A stretch of DNA of 60,071 nt from CAZFDT01 sp964518335 (lineage in GTDB: Bacteria; Planctomycetota; Phycisphaerae; Phycisphaerales; Phycisphaeraceae). The notes beneath the pieces were generated by a model that saw only the letters and a list, made by a program, of their open reading frames with translations, was not told where the DNA came from and made no database searches. The DNA lies in the NCBI GenBank assembly GCA_964518335.1, contig CAZFDT010000027.1, forward strand, positions 1 to 60,071, given 5' to 3'. Position numbers and translations under genes: made by a program. Of this stretch, positions 25,103 through 34,959 are shown one piece after another. Each line of letters starts with the position of its first letter. The first letter of the stretch is position 1.

Positions 25103-26665
25103 TCAGATCTTCACCCCCGGCAGCATCGTCCCCTGCTCGATCAGGTTGCGGTGCAGTTCGAACACCTTGTCCAGGTCGTGGCGGAAGTGGCCCAGCGGGG
25201 CGTTGTCGAGATAGCCGAAGAGGTAATCGCGGTAGGCGGGGTGAGCGCACTTGTCGATGATGGTGCGTGCCCGCTCGATGGGTCCGAGGCCGCGCAGGTC
25301 GGCCAGGCCCTGCTCGGTGACGAGGATCTGCACCGAATGTTCGTTGTGATCGACGTGGGTGCACATGGGCACGACGGCGGAGATGCGGCCGCCTTTGGCG
25401 ACGCTGGGGGCGACGAGGATGGACAGATAGGCGTTGCGGACGAAGTCACCGCTGCCGCCCACGCCGTTCATCAGGTTCGTCCCGCACACGTGCGTCGAGT
25501 TGGCGCAGCCGTAGATGTCCATCTCCAGGATCGTGTTGATGGCGATGACGCCCAGGCGTCGGACCACGCCGGGGTTGTTGCTGATCTCCTGCGGGCGCAG
25601 CACGACACGCGGGCCGAAATAGTTCATGTCGTCGAACACGCGCTGCATCTGCGGCTCGCTGAGCGTCAGGCTCGTTGCACTTGCCCCCAGGATCTTCCCA
25701 TCGAGCATCAGATCGACCAGCGCGTCCTGGAACACCTCGCTGAACATGTAGAACGGCGGCACCTCCGGGTTCTCGCCCAGCCCGCACATCACCGCGTTGG
25801 CGACGTTGCCCACCCCCGACTGCAGCGGCAGAAACTCCGGCGGTATCCGACCCGCGTGCAGCTCGTCCATCAGGAAACGGATGATGTGCCCGGCGATGCG
25901 GCTGCTCGCGTCGTCCGGCTCGTCGAACCCCGCCACGCCGTCGGCCTCGTGCGTCTCCACGATCCCGATGATCTTCGACGGCTCGACGTTGGCGAACGGC
26001 ACGCCGATCTTCGTCATCGGATGGAAAATCGGGATCGGGCTGCGGTGCGGCGGCGGCGGCAGAATCGTCACGTCGTGCATCTCGTACAGCCGCGTCGAAT
26101 GGTGACGGTTCAGCTCGATAATCACCTTGTCGGCATGGCGCAGCACGCTCGGCGAGATGCCGCTGCTCGTGGACAGATACACGCGCCCGTCGGGCGTCAC
26201 GTCCGTCGCTTCCACAATGGCGAAGTCGATCCGGCCCAGGAACCCGAACTCGATCATCTGCGCCACGTGCGACAGGTGCAGATCGAGGAACTCGCACTCC
26301 TGCGCGTTGATCCGCTTGCGCAACGTCTTGCTCGACTGGTACGGCGCCCGCCACGCCACGGCGTTGGCCTGCGCCAGCGCTTCGTCGAGGTTGACGCCCG
26401 TCGAGGCGCCGGTGAGCACGCGCACCGCCAGCGGCTTGCCCTCGGCGTGCATCCGCTTGGCCCGCGCCGCCAGCGCCCGCGGCACCGCCTTGGCCGCACC
26501 CGCGGGCGTGAACCCGCTGAAGCCGATCAACGCCCCGTCGAAGATCAGCTCCGCCGCCTCCTCGGCCGTCAGCCGGGCATAACGGCGGTGCGCATCCGAC
26601 ACGGCAAACGTGTCGCCGTTCATCCGATCGTCCATCGGCTTGTCTATCGTCGATCCAGTCGCCAT
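25103..26665 (-). CDS. Acetyl-CoA hydrolase/transferase-family CoA-transferase (probable propionyl-CoA:succinate)
   Basis: A 520-aa class I-type CoA-transferase of the succinyl-CoA:acetate / propionyl-CoA:succinate group. The ATG at 26665 overlaps the birA stop (TGATG). FSGFTPAGAAKAVPRAL opens the N-terminal domain; FSEVFQD holds the Glu expected to form the CoA thioester; GGSGDFVRNA and VTEQGLADLRGLGP are conserved downstream blocks. As last gene of the methylmalonyl-CoA operon it would move CoA from propionyl-CoA to succinate, releasing propionate and priming a new cycle. Succinyl-CoA:acetate activity is the alternative; family membership is firm, substrate is inferred from context. Confidence 0.85.
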   Translation of the reverse strand: MATGSTIDKPMDDRMNGDTFAVSDAHRRYARLTAEEAAELIFDGALIGFSGFTPAGAAKAVPRALAARAKRMHAEGKPLAVRVLTGASTGVNLDEALAQANAVAWRAPYQSSKTLRKRINAQECEFLDLHLSHVAQMIEFGFLGRIDFAIVEATDVTPDGRVYLSTSSGISPSVLRHADKVIIELNRHHSTRLYEMHDVTILPPPPHRSPIPIFHPMTKIGVPFANVEPSKIIGIVETHEADGVAGFDEPDDASSRIAGHIIRFLMDELHAGRIPPEFLPLQSGVGNVANAVMCGLGENPEVPPFYMFSEVFQDALVDLMLDGKILGASATSLTLSEPQMQRVFDDMNYFGPRVVLRPQEISNNPGVVRRLGVIAINTILEMDIYGCANSTHVCGTNLMNGVGGSGDFVRNAYLSILVAPSVAKGGRISAVVPMCTHVDHNEHSVQILVTEQGLADLRGLGPIERARTIIDKCAHPAYRDYLFGYLDNAPLGHFRHDLDKVFELHRNLIEQGTMLPGVKI

Positions 26666-27498
26666 CACGCTAGCACCTCACTGGTCAGGCAGGAAACAGG
26701 CTCCACGCTGTCCACCGCGCGCAGGCCATGGACCTCGCCGCTGTGGAAGCACAACACACCGCGCGGCGTGAGCAGGCGCAGCCGGCCGTCCGGCTCGACG
26801 CCGTCGAGCACGCCATGAATCACCGTCTTGCCGGCATGCATCGTCACCGGCTCGCCGCGCCACGCCAGACGCGACTCGATCGCCGTCACGTCGCCTTCGG
26901 TCAGCCCGTGGCCTTCGAGACGGCGCATCGCCTTCGCCATGGTCCGGCCGCACGCGTCGATGATCGGCTGCAAAGGCATCTGGCGACCCGTCGCTTCGCA
27001 CAGCGAGATCGCCGGATGTCGCAGCCCGTCGCCCAGCGCGGCGGTCTCGACGTTCACGTTGATGCCCACGCCCAGCACGAGCGTGCGCGGCGCGTCGGGC
27101 AACACGCAGGTTTCGCAGAGGATGCCCGCGAGTTTGCGCCCGCGCAGCAGGATGTCGTTGGGCCACTTGATCTGCAGAAGGGTGTCGGGTGTCGGGTGTC
27201 GGGTGTCGGATAAGAACAGCGGATCGTTGCCTTCACCCCAAACCCCTTCGATCGCGTTTGCCACGGCCAGGCCCACCACCAGAGGGGCCGCGGCATAGTG
27301 GTCCAGCGGCAACACGGCAGGCCACGCCACGCTGAACCACGCGCCGCCGGGGGGCGAGCGCCACACGCGGCCGTGGCGGCCGCGCCCGCGCGTCTGCGTG
27401 CGGGCCGACACCAGCAGCGGCGCGCCGGGGTTGAGCACCGCCATACGCTGTGCCGCGTCGTTGGTGGACCCGGTGGTGGTGTGGTGGAATCGAAGCAT
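26665..27498 (-). CDS. birA: Biotin-[carboxyl-carrier] ligase, catalytic form
   Basis: A 277-aa biotin protein ligase without the N-terminal DNA-binding domain of E. coli BirA. Motifs: STNDAA, TRGRGRHGRVWRSPPGGAWFS (ATP/biotin binding) and LQIKWPNDILLRGRKLAGIL. Its placement between the decarboxylase genes and the CoA-transferase fits a dedicated role in charging the MmdC biotin carrier. Between the two motifs a heptamer-array element adds about 20 residues (GEGND ... PDT) just before LQIKWPND. In-frame codons also extend upstream through another heptamer palindrome to 27568, but MLRFHHTTTGSTNDAA is the normal N-terminus. Confidence 0.9.
   Translation of the reverse strand: MLRFHHTTTGSTNDAAQRMAVLNPGAPLLVSARTQTRGRGRHGRVWRSPPGGAWFSVAWPAVLPLDHYAAAPLVVGLAVANAIEGVWGEGNDPLFLSDTRHPTPDTLLQIKWPNDILLRGRKLAGILCETCVLPDAPRTLVLGVGINVNVETAALGDGLRHPAISLCEATGRQMPLQPIIDACGRTMAKAMRRLEGHGLTEGDVTAIESRLAWRGEPVTMHAGKTVIHGVLDGVEPDGRLRLLTPRGVLCFHSGEVHGLRAVDSVEPVSCLTSEVLA
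27180..27246. repeat. Heptamer-array element inside birA
   Basis: Four exact GGGTGTC heptamers (27180-27207) are followed by a core containing TTGCCTTCACCC (27227-27238) and a short CCCC-rich arm. The 12-nt core word is identical in the murF element at 40728. Read in birA, the core gives GEGND and the array gives a Pro-Asp-Thr repeat, without frameshift. Confidence 0.8.
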
Positions 27499-27499
27499 C

Positions 27500-27556
27500 G
27501 GGTGTCGGGTGTCGCGTGTCGGTTTCGTCTTTACCCGAAACCCGAAACCCGACACG
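27500..27556. repeat. Heptamer palindrome between mmdB and birA
   Basis: Two GGGTGTC units plus GCGTGTC and GGTTTCG face ACCCGAA, ACCCGAA and ACCCGACACG across a 5-nt loop, forming a hairpin that fills nearly the whole gap between the mmdB stop (27564) and the birA ATG (27498). It lies where the birA ribosome-binding site should be. Confidence 0.8.
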
Positions 27557-27563
27557 CTCTCTT

Positions 27564-29108
27564 TCATCCGGTGTAGTAGCTCAGCAGGACACCGGCGGCG
27601 ACGGCCGAGCCGATGACGCCCGCGACGTTGGGGCCCATCGCGTGCATGAGCAGGAAGTTGTGCGGGTCCTCTTCGTGGGCGACGCGCTGCGTGACGCGCG
27701 CGGCCATGGGCACGGCACTGACGCCCGCCGACCCGATCAGCGGATTGACCTTGCCGCCCGACATCCAGCACATGAGCTTGCCGAAGAGCACGCCGCCGGC
27801 GGTCGAGACGCTGAACGCCACGATGCCCAGGACGAAGATGAAGATCGTTTCCTTGGTCAGGAATGTGGCGGCGTTGGTCTTGGCGCCGACGCACACGCCC
27901 AGCAGGATGGTGACGATGTCGATGAAGGCGGTGCTGGCGGTGCGGGCCAGTCGCTCGGTGGCGCCGCTTTCGCGGAGGAGGTTGCCGAAGAAAAGCATGC
28001 CCAGCAGGGGCAGGGCGCCGCTGGCGATGAAGGCGGTGAGCAGGAAGCCGACGACGGGGAAGATGATGCGCACCGACTGGGGGACGTTGTGCGGCTGCTC
28101 CATGCGGATGAGGCGTTCCTTCTTGGTCGTGAGCAGTCGCATGATGGGCGGCTGGATGAGGGGGACCATGGCCATGTAGCTGTAGGCCGACAGGGCCACG
28201 GCGCCGAGCAGATCGGGAGCGAGCTTGGTGCATACGAAGATGGCGGTGGGGCCGTCGGCGCCGCCGATGATGCCGATGCTGGCCGCTTCCCTGCCGGTGA
28301 AGCCCAGCAGCAGGGCCAGGCCCAAGGCGCCGAAGATGCCCAGTTGCGCCGCGGCGCCCAGCAGGATGGTGCGTGGCTGCGACAGCAGCGGGCCGAAGTC
28401 CGTCAGCGCCCCGATGCCCAGGAAGATCAGCGGCGGGAAGATGCCCCACTCGATGCCGCGGAAGAGCATCCAAAACACGCCGGCGTTCCACGGGTCCTGC
28501 TTCTCGACGCTCCACACTTCGCCCCACTTGACCGCCTCGCCGTCGGGCGTGTCGCGATCGACAAACGCCATGCGCCCCTGGCGGAACTCCAGCAGCGTCG
28601 GACGGGGCAAGTCGGCGGGCACGCTCATCGTCATGGCGCTGTGCGAGTTGACGATGATCGCGCGGCCTTCGTCCAGCCGCGCCCGCGCCTGCGATCGGCC
28701 CTCGATCTCCTGGGCCTTGGCCAGGTCGATCCGCCGGGCGCGCGACAGCAGCGTGCGCATGTTGTCGTAGTCCATCTCCTTGAAGCCCAGCTCCTTCTTC
28801 GCCTCCTCGAAGGTGAGGAACTGGCCTTTCTTCCGCCACAACTCGACCTTGTCGATCTCGATCTCGTAGTAGTGCAGGTCGTGCTCGCTCACCGGGCCGT
28901 CGTACACGCCCACGAAGAGCTTGGTCACGTCGTAGGGGATGTTGCCGATGAGGATGCCAAACCCGATGGGGATCAGCAGCAGCGGCTCGAAGCCTTTTTT
29001 CACCGCCAGGAAGATGAACAGGCATCCGATCAGCAGCATGATGCCGTTGGTCCAGTGGAACTGGACGAAGCCGCTGTCGTAGAGGTAGTTGATGAAGATG
29101 TCGGTCAT
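27564..29108 (-). CDS. mmdB: Sodium-pumping methylmalonyl-CoA decarboxylase, beta subunit
   Basis: A 514-aa polytopic membrane protein of the OadB/GcdB/MmdB family. It decarboxylates the carboxybiotin carrier and exports sodium ions. Hallmarks: IFPPLIFLGIGALTDFGPLL, IGIIGGADGPTAIFV with the key Asp, and the C-terminal GPNVAGVIGSAVAAGVLLS. Family members are usually near 400 residues. The excess is one hydrophilic insertion at about residues 62-205, between the N-terminal two-helix unit (ending ILIGNIP) and the conserved core; it is rich in charged residues and predicted partly helical. The start follows an A-run preceded by GGAAG. A palindromic element separates it from mmdC. Confidence 0.93.
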   Translation of the reverse strand: MTDIFINYLYDSGFVQFHWTNGIMLLIGCLFIFLAVKKGFEPLLLIPIGFGILIGNIPYDVTKLFVGVYDGPVSEHDLHYYEIEIDKVELWRKKGQFLTFEEAKKELGFKEMDYDNMRTLLSRARRIDLAKAQEIEGRSQARARLDEGRAIIVNSHSAMTMSVPADLPRPTLLEFRQGRMAFVDRDTPDGEAVKWGEVWSVEKQDPWNAGVFWMLFRGIEWGIFPPLIFLGIGALTDFGPLLSQPRTILLGAAAQLGIFGALGLALLLGFTGREAASIGIIGGADGPTAIFVCTKLAPDLLGAVALSAYSYMAMVPLIQPPIMRLLTTKKERLIRMEQPHNVPQSVRIIFPVVGFLLTAFIASGALPLLGMLFFGNLLRESGATERLARTASTAFIDIVTILLGVCVGAKTNAATFLTKETIFIFVLGIVAFSVSTAGGVLFGKLMCWMSGGKVNPLIGSAGVSAVPMAARVTQRVAHEEDPHNFLLMHAMGPNVAGVIGSAVAAGVLLSYYTG

Positions 29109-29120
29109 GTTTTTTTTCTT

Positions 29121-29246
29121 CCTCTCCCCTTGGGAGAGGGTGGCGAGTCTTCGAGCCGGGTGAGGGGGCCTGGGACCATCACGGACGTTCGCGATCGTCG
29201 TGGGCTCCCTCACCCCGGCCCTCTCCCGCAGGGAGAGGGGGGACGC
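29121..29246. repeat. Nested palindromic element between mmdC and mmdB
   Basis: The ends are small hairpins CCTCTCCC ... GGGAGAGG (29121-29139) and CCCTCTCCC ... GGGAGAGGGG (29219-29240). Between them CCGGGTGAGGG (about 29156) pairs with CCCTCACCCCGG (about 29207). This is the layout of a small dispersed palindromic element. It sits wholly inside the operon, between the mmdC stop and the mmdB start. Confidence 0.75.
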
Positions 29247-29248
29247 AG

Positions 29249-29647
29249 TCACTCAAACTCGACGAGCACGTCGCCGGCCTTGACGGCCTGGCCGGGGGCG
29301 ACCTTGACGGCCTTGACGATTGCGGCATCGACCGCGGCCACGTTGGTCTCCATCTTCATCGCCTCCATCACCAGCACGGGCTGGCTCTTCGTGACGGTGT
29401 CGCCGGGCTTGACCAGCACTTTGACGACGGTGCCGACGATGGGGGCTTTGAGGATTTTGCCTCCGCCCGTTGCCGCCGGCGCGGGCGCCGCGGCGGGGCG
29501 TGACGGGGCCGGGGCGGAGGGCGCGGCGGCGGCGACGGCGGCGGTGTTGCCGCGCGGCGCAGCGACCGGCGCGGGGGCGCCCGCGTCATCGAGCACCTGC
29601 ACTTCGACTTCGTAGCTCTTGCCTTCGACGGTGATCAGCAGCTTCAT
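29249..29647 (-). CDS. mmdC: Biotin carrier subunit of methylmalonyl-CoA decarboxylase
   Basis: A 132-aa protein. Residues 1-20 are a short beta segment (KLLITVEGKSYEVEV) and residues 21-62 a flexible Ala/Pro linker. Residues 64-132 are a biotinyl domain with the attachment motif VMEAMKMET, biotin on Lys98. It carries the carboxyl group from the MmdA active site to MmdB in the membrane. The ATG overlaps the mmdD stop (ATGA). Confidence 0.93.
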   Translation of the reverse strand: MKLLITVEGKSYEVEVQVLDDAGAPAPVAAPRGNTAAVAAAAPSAPAPSRPAAAPAPAATGGGKILKAPIVGTVVKVLVKPGDTVTKSQPVLVMEAMKMETNVAAVDAAIVKAVKVAPGQAVKAGDVLVEFE

Positions 29648-30051
29648 GTGCGTCCTTTGCGATACGCCGGCTGACGGTGCGCGCCGGCACGGGCCGAATA
29701 AACCCACCCTTGAATATCCTGGGGCGACAGGTGGCGTACGCGATGAACCCGCACCGGCCGGTTCAGCGCGGCCGTCGCCGCCGCCGTCAACACCGCGATC
29801 AACTCCGGTCCCATCCCCGTCTCCACCTCAGCCGCGGGTAACGCCGCCTCGGGCGTTTCCGCCGCCTCCGCCTCCGCCTCGACCGGCTGGCGCAGCAGCC
29901 ACGTCGTCACCTTGATCATCAGCCCGATGATCACCAGCGCGATGAACACGATCGACATGCCCACGACCATCAGGCCCAAGCCCTCTTCCAGGTCCTGGCC
30001 CATCTCGGTCCAGGTGAAGCCCAGAGTCCACAGTGCGTCGATCGTCGTCAT
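29644..30051 (-). CDS. mmdD: OadG/MmdD-type small subunit of the sodium pump
   Basis: A 135-aa protein with one membrane helix (about 29-50, LMVVGMSIVFIALVIIGLMI), an acidic Ala/Glu linker and a C-terminal domain ending HLSPQDIQGWVYSARAGAH. Length, topology and position between mmdA and mmdC match the OadG/MmdD subunits that tether the carboxyltransferase to the pump. The trailing W-x-x-S-A-R segment resembles the delta-subunit tail that binds the other subunits. Sequence similarity in this family is low, so the call rests on architecture and context. Confidence 0.85.
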   Translation of the reverse strand: MTTIDALWTLGFTWTEMGQDLEEGLGLMVVGMSIVFIALVIIGLMIKVTTWLLRQPVEAEAEAAETPEAALPAAEVETGMGPELIAVLTAAATAALNRPVRVHRVRHLSPQDIQGWVYSARAGAHRQPAYRKGRT

Positions 30052-30110
30052 GGCGTGCTCTTGGATTCGGGTGAGGATCGGGGGCTGCTTCCAGGGGCGG
30101 CTTGCGAGGC

Positions 30111-31697
30111 TTACATCGGGATCAGGCCGTGCTTCTTGTCGGGGCGCAGCTCGCGCTTGCCCTGCAGGGTTTCCAGCGCCATCGCCACGTAGCGTCGCGT
30201 CTGCGACGGCTCGATGATGTCGTCCACCATCCGACGCGACCCGGCGACATAGGGCGTGCTGAACGTCGAGCGATACTTCTCGATCAGCTCCTCGCGCTTG
30301 GCCTGCGGGTCGGCGGCCTCGTCGATCTCCTTGCGGAAGACGATCCCCGCCGCGCCCTCGGCGCCCATCACGGCGATCTCCGCCGTCGGCCACGCCGCCA
30401 CCCGGTCGGCGCCCAGGTCCTTGCCGCACATCGCCAGGTACGCACCCCCGTAAGCCTTCCTCAGGATGACGCTGATCTTGGGCACAGTCGCAGAAGAATA
30501 CACGAAGAGCATCTTCGCGCCATGTCGGATGATCCCGCCGTACTCCTGCTGTACCCCCGGCATGAAGCCCGGCACGTCCACCAGCGTCAGCAGCGGGATG
30601 TTGAAAGCGTTGCAGAACCGGATGAAACGCGAGGCCTTGTCGCTGGAGTCGATGTCCAGCACCCCCGCCTTGTGGGCCGGGTTGTTGGCGATGAACCCGA
30701 CGCTGCGGCCCATGATCCGCCCGAACCCGACGATCAGGTTCTGGGCGAACATCGCCTGCACCTCGAGGAAGTCGGGCTGACCCTCGGCCGTCGCATCGAC
30801 GATGCGATGGATCACGTCGTGCATGTCGTAGGGGGCGCGGGCGTTGTCGGGGATGATGACGTTGAGCGCCTCGTCCTCGGTGACGTGCTCGTCGTGGGCC
30901 AGCACCGGGGCGTCGGCCATGTTGTTCTCGGGCAGATAGGACAGGAGCTGCTTGCAGATGCGCAGGGCGTCCTGGTCGTTGTCGGCGATGAAGTGGACGA
31001 CGCCCGAGTAGTTCATCTGGGCCTCGGGCCCGCCGAGCTGCTCGGGGCTGATGTCCTCGCCGGTGACCTGCTTGATGACGGAAGGCCCGGTGATGAACAT
31101 CTGGGCGCCGCGGGTCTGGATGATGAAGTCGGTGAGTGCGGGGCTGTAGGCGGCGCCGCCGGCGCAGGGTCCGCAGATGACGCTGATCTGGGGGACGACG
31201 CCCGAGAGCAGGACGTTGTGATAGAAGATGCGGCCGTAGGCGGCGAGGCTGTCGATGCCTTCCTGGATGCGTGCGCCGCCGGAGTCGTTGATGAAGATGA
31301 AGGGGCTGCCGGTCTTGAGGCTGGCCTTCATCATCTCGACGATCTTGTCGCAGTGGACCTCGCCGGCGGCGCCGCCGGCGACGGTGAAGTCCTGCGACGC
31401 GAGGTGGACGAGCCGACCGTCCACGGCGGCGGCGCCGGTGACGACGCCGTCGGCGGGCATTTCCTTGCCCTCCATGCCGAAGAAGGTGCAGCGGTGCTGG
31501 GCGTAGAGGTACATCTCCTGGAAGGAGCCTTCGTCAGCGAGGAGGGCGACGCGCTCGCGTGCCGAGAGCTTGCCGCGCTTGTGCTGGGCCTCGATGCGGT
31601 CCTTGCCGCCGCCGAGCATCAACTGGGCGCGCTTCTTGCGAAGCTCGGCGATGCGGTCGGCCATCGTCATCTGTTTACGTGTGGCGGGTTCTGCCAT
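30111..31697 (-). CDS. mmdA: Methylmalonyl-CoA decarboxylase alpha subunit (carboxyltransferase)
   Basis: A 528-aa biotin-dependent carboxyltransferase of the propionyl-CoA-carboxylase-beta/MmdA family. Conserved blocks: RERVALLADEGSFQE, SQDFTVAGGAAGE, FINDSGGARIQEG, GPCAGGAAYSPALTDF (acyl-CoA oxyanion hole), and in the second domain VDVPGFMPGVQQEYGGIIRHGAKML with ILRKAYGGAYLAM. It moves the carboxyl group of (S)-methylmalonyl-CoA onto MmdC-biotin. No acyl-CoA carboxylase alpha (biotin carboxylase) gene lies nearby, while mmdB, C and D do, so the complex runs as a decarboxylase. The start at 31697 lies 11 bp after the mce stop. Confidence 0.93.
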   Translation of the reverse strand: MAEPATRKQMTMADRIAELRKKRAQLMLGGGKDRIEAQHKRGKLSARERVALLADEGSFQEMYLYAQHRCTFFGMEGKEMPADGVVTGAAAVDGRLVHLASQDFTVAGGAAGEVHCDKIVEMMKASLKTGSPFIFINDSGGARIQEGIDSLAAYGRIFYHNVLLSGVVPQISVICGPCAGGAAYSPALTDFIIQTRGAQMFITGPSVIKQVTGEDISPEQLGGPEAQMNYSGVVHFIADNDQDALRICKQLLSYLPENNMADAPVLAHDEHVTEDEALNVIIPDNARAPYDMHDVIHRIVDATAEGQPDFLEVQAMFAQNLIVGFGRIMGRSVGFIANNPAHKAGVLDIDSSDKASRFIRFCNAFNIPLLTLVDVPGFMPGVQQEYGGIIRHGAKMLFVYSSATVPKISVILRKAYGGAYLAMCGKDLGADRVAAWPTAEIAVMGAEGAAGIVFRKEIDEAADPQAKREELIEKYRSTFSTPYVAGSRRMVDDIIEPSQTRRYVAMALETLQGKRELRPDKKHGLIPM

Positions 31698-31708
31698 GGG
31701 TGCTGCTT

Positions 31709-32128
31709 TCAGTGGCTGGGCTCGCACAGTTCGGTGAGCACGCCGTGCGAGCTTTTCGGGTGCAGGAACGCGATCTTGGTGTGGTGCGCGCCGGGCTGGG
31801 GCGTCTCGTGGATGAGCTTGACGCCGCCGGCCTTGAGCGCATCGAGCCGCTGCTGGATGCCGTCCACCGTGTACGCCACGTGGTGCAGCCCGCCGCGGCC
31901 GCCGCTCTTCTCGATGAACTGCGCGATCGTCGAGTCCGGGGCGGTGGGCTCGAGCAGCTCCAGGCGAACGCCGGCGAGCGAGAAAAATCCGACGCGCACC
32001 TTCTGCGTGGGCACCTCCTCGATGCCCTCGAACGTGGCGCCCAGCGTCTTCTCGTAAAAGTCGCGCTGCTCGGCGATCGACGGCACGGCAATCCCGATGT
32101 GGTTGATGGCTTTGGCTTGGATGGACAT
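31709..32128 (-). CDS. mce: Methylmalonyl-CoA epimerase
   Basis: A 139-aa vicinal-oxygen-chelate protein that interconverts (R)- and (S)-methylmalonyl-CoA, linking the mutase product to the decarboxylase substrate. INHIGIAVPSI (metal His), VRLELLEPT (Glu), GLHHVAYTVDGI (His) and LTELCEP (catalytic Glu) are all in place. A GGAG ribosome-binding site precedes the ATG, immediately after a strong hairpin in the mutase-epimerase gap. Confidence 0.95.
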   Translation of the reverse strand: MSIQAKAINHIGIAVPSIAEQRDFYEKTLGATFEGIEEVPTQKVRVGFFSLAGVRLELLEPTAPDSTIAQFIEKSGGRGGLHHVAYTVDGIQQRLDALKAGGVKLIHETPQPGAHHTKIAFLHPKSSHGVLTELCEPSH

Positions 32129-32141
32129 CGCGTATCTCCAT

Positions 32142-32170
32142 TTAGCCCCCCGTCATTGACGGGGGGCTAA
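32142..32170 (-). repeat. Strong hairpin between mutase and epimerase genes
   Basis: A perfect 13-bp inverted repeat (TTAGCCCCCCGTC with its complement) has a 3-nt loop. On the coding strand no T-run follows, and the epimerase ribosome-binding site comes directly after, so it is not a classical terminator. It may be an RNA processing or stabilising stem, or a partial attenuator. Confidence 0.8.
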
Positions 32171-32173
32171 TTG

Positions 32174-33874
<1,701 letters not shown>

Positions 33875-33876
33875 GA

Positions 33877-34959
33877 TCAGGTCTCCTGGGCGGTCCGGTC
33901 GATCAGTTCCTGGGCCAGTTCGCCGACGGTCGCTTCGCCGCGCACGATGCGATCGACCTTGGACGCGAACTGTCCGTTGCCGCTGAGGTGCGCGTCGATG
34001 CGGCGGCGGGCCTCTTCCAGTATCGCGTCGCGCACCTCGTCGGCGACGCGCTGCTGACGCTGCTGTCGCCATGGCTCGCCGCGCTGCGACGCCATGTCGT
34101 CGATTCGCTCCCACAACGTCTGCACGCCGGTCTTGTCCACGGCGCTGACCAGAAACACGTCCACCGGCCCACGGCCGCGATGATCGGATAGCGGCATGTC
34201 GTGCGCCGGCTCGTGACCGGGCTTGCGGTCCTGCTGCAGGTCGATCTCGCCGGCGCTGGCCAGCGCGATCGACCGGCCGGTCAACCGCAACGCCGCCAGC
34301 AGTTGAGCGTACAGCGACTCGGCGCCGGGACGATCGGCCTTGTTGATCGCAAAGGCGTCGCCGATCTCCATCAGCCCGGCCTTGAGCATCTGGATGCCGT
34401 CGCCCTGGCCCGGCGCGAGGATCACCAGCACGTGGTCGGCGACCTTGGTCACCTCGATCTCGCTCTGGCCCACCCCCACCGTCTCGATGATGATCGTGTC
34501 GCACCCGATGAGCCCCATGACGCGGGCCACCGCCTTGACGCCCAGGGTCAGCCCGCCCAGGTGCCCGCGCGTCGCCAGCGAGCGGACGAACACCATCGGA
34601 TCGGTGGCGTGGCGCATCATGCGGACGCGGTCGCCCAGCACGGCCCCGCCGGTGAAGGGCGAGGAGGGGTCCACTGCAATGACGCCGATGCGCCGGTCGG
34701 GATGGCGGCTGCGGAACTCGGCGACCAGCGCATCGGTGAGCGTGCTCTTGCCGCTGCCCGGCGCGCCGGTGACGCCCAGGATCAGCCGCGGCGGGGCGGC
34801 GAGGCGCCGGTCGGCCATGGCCTTGAAGAGCTCGGGCAGGCGGTGGGGCTGATTCTCCAGCAGCGACATGAGTCGCGCCGCGGCGCGCGTGCGGGCAACC
34901 GTGGCGCCCCGATCGGGATCGGCGGCCTGAGCGACAAGTTGGCTCAGGTCTTCAGGCAT
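33877..34959 (-). CDS. meaB: MeaB-type GTPase, mutase chaperone
   Basis: A 360-aa SIMIBI-class GTPase that protects methylmalonyl-CoA mutase and gates cobalamin loading. GVTGAPGSGKSTLTDAL is the P-loop, VDPSSPFTGGAVLGDRVRM the switch I region, ETVGVGQSE switch II and NKADRPGA the base-specificity motif; a C-terminal helical dimer arm follows. It is inserted between the two mutase subunit genes and overlaps the B12-subunit gene by 8 bp. An insertion of about 25 residues after AGEIDLQQDR makes it slightly longer than usual. Confidence 0.95.
   Translation of the reverse strand: MPEDLSQLVAQAADPDRGATVARTRAAARLMSLLENQPHRLPELFKAMADRRLAAPPRLILGVTGAPGSGKSTLTDALVAEFRSRHPDRRIGVIAVDPSSPFTGGAVLGDRVRMMRHATDPMVFVRSLATRGHLGGLTLGVKAVARVMGLIGCDTIIIETVGVGQSEIEVTKVADHVLVILAPGQGDGIQMLKAGLMEIGDAFAINKADRPGAESLYAQLLAALRLTGRSIALASAGEIDLQQDRKPGHEPAHDMPLSDHRGRGPVDVFLVSAVDKTGVQTLWERIDDMASQRGEPWRQQRQQRVADEVRDAILEEARRRIDAHLSGNGQFASKVDRIVRGEATVGELAQELIDRTAQET

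Noticed and set aside
27180..27207. Heptamer tandem repeats as a CRISPR-like array
   Set aside because: Units are 7 bp with no spacers, no cas genes are present, and the arrays belong to palindromes.
27499..27568. An upstream ATG extending BirA by 23 residues (MKESVSGFGF)
   Set aside because: The extension is encoded by a heptamer palindrome and the mmdB 3' end; the conserved protein starts at MLRFHHTTTGSTNDAA.
33876..33895. CCAGGAGACCTG on the minus strand resembles the B12 box of cobalamin riboswitches, next to the B12-dependent mutase gene
   Set aside because: It is the end of the meaB coding sequence (TAQET) plus the mutase ribosome-binding site. No other riboswitch helices surround it, and it lies mid-operon.
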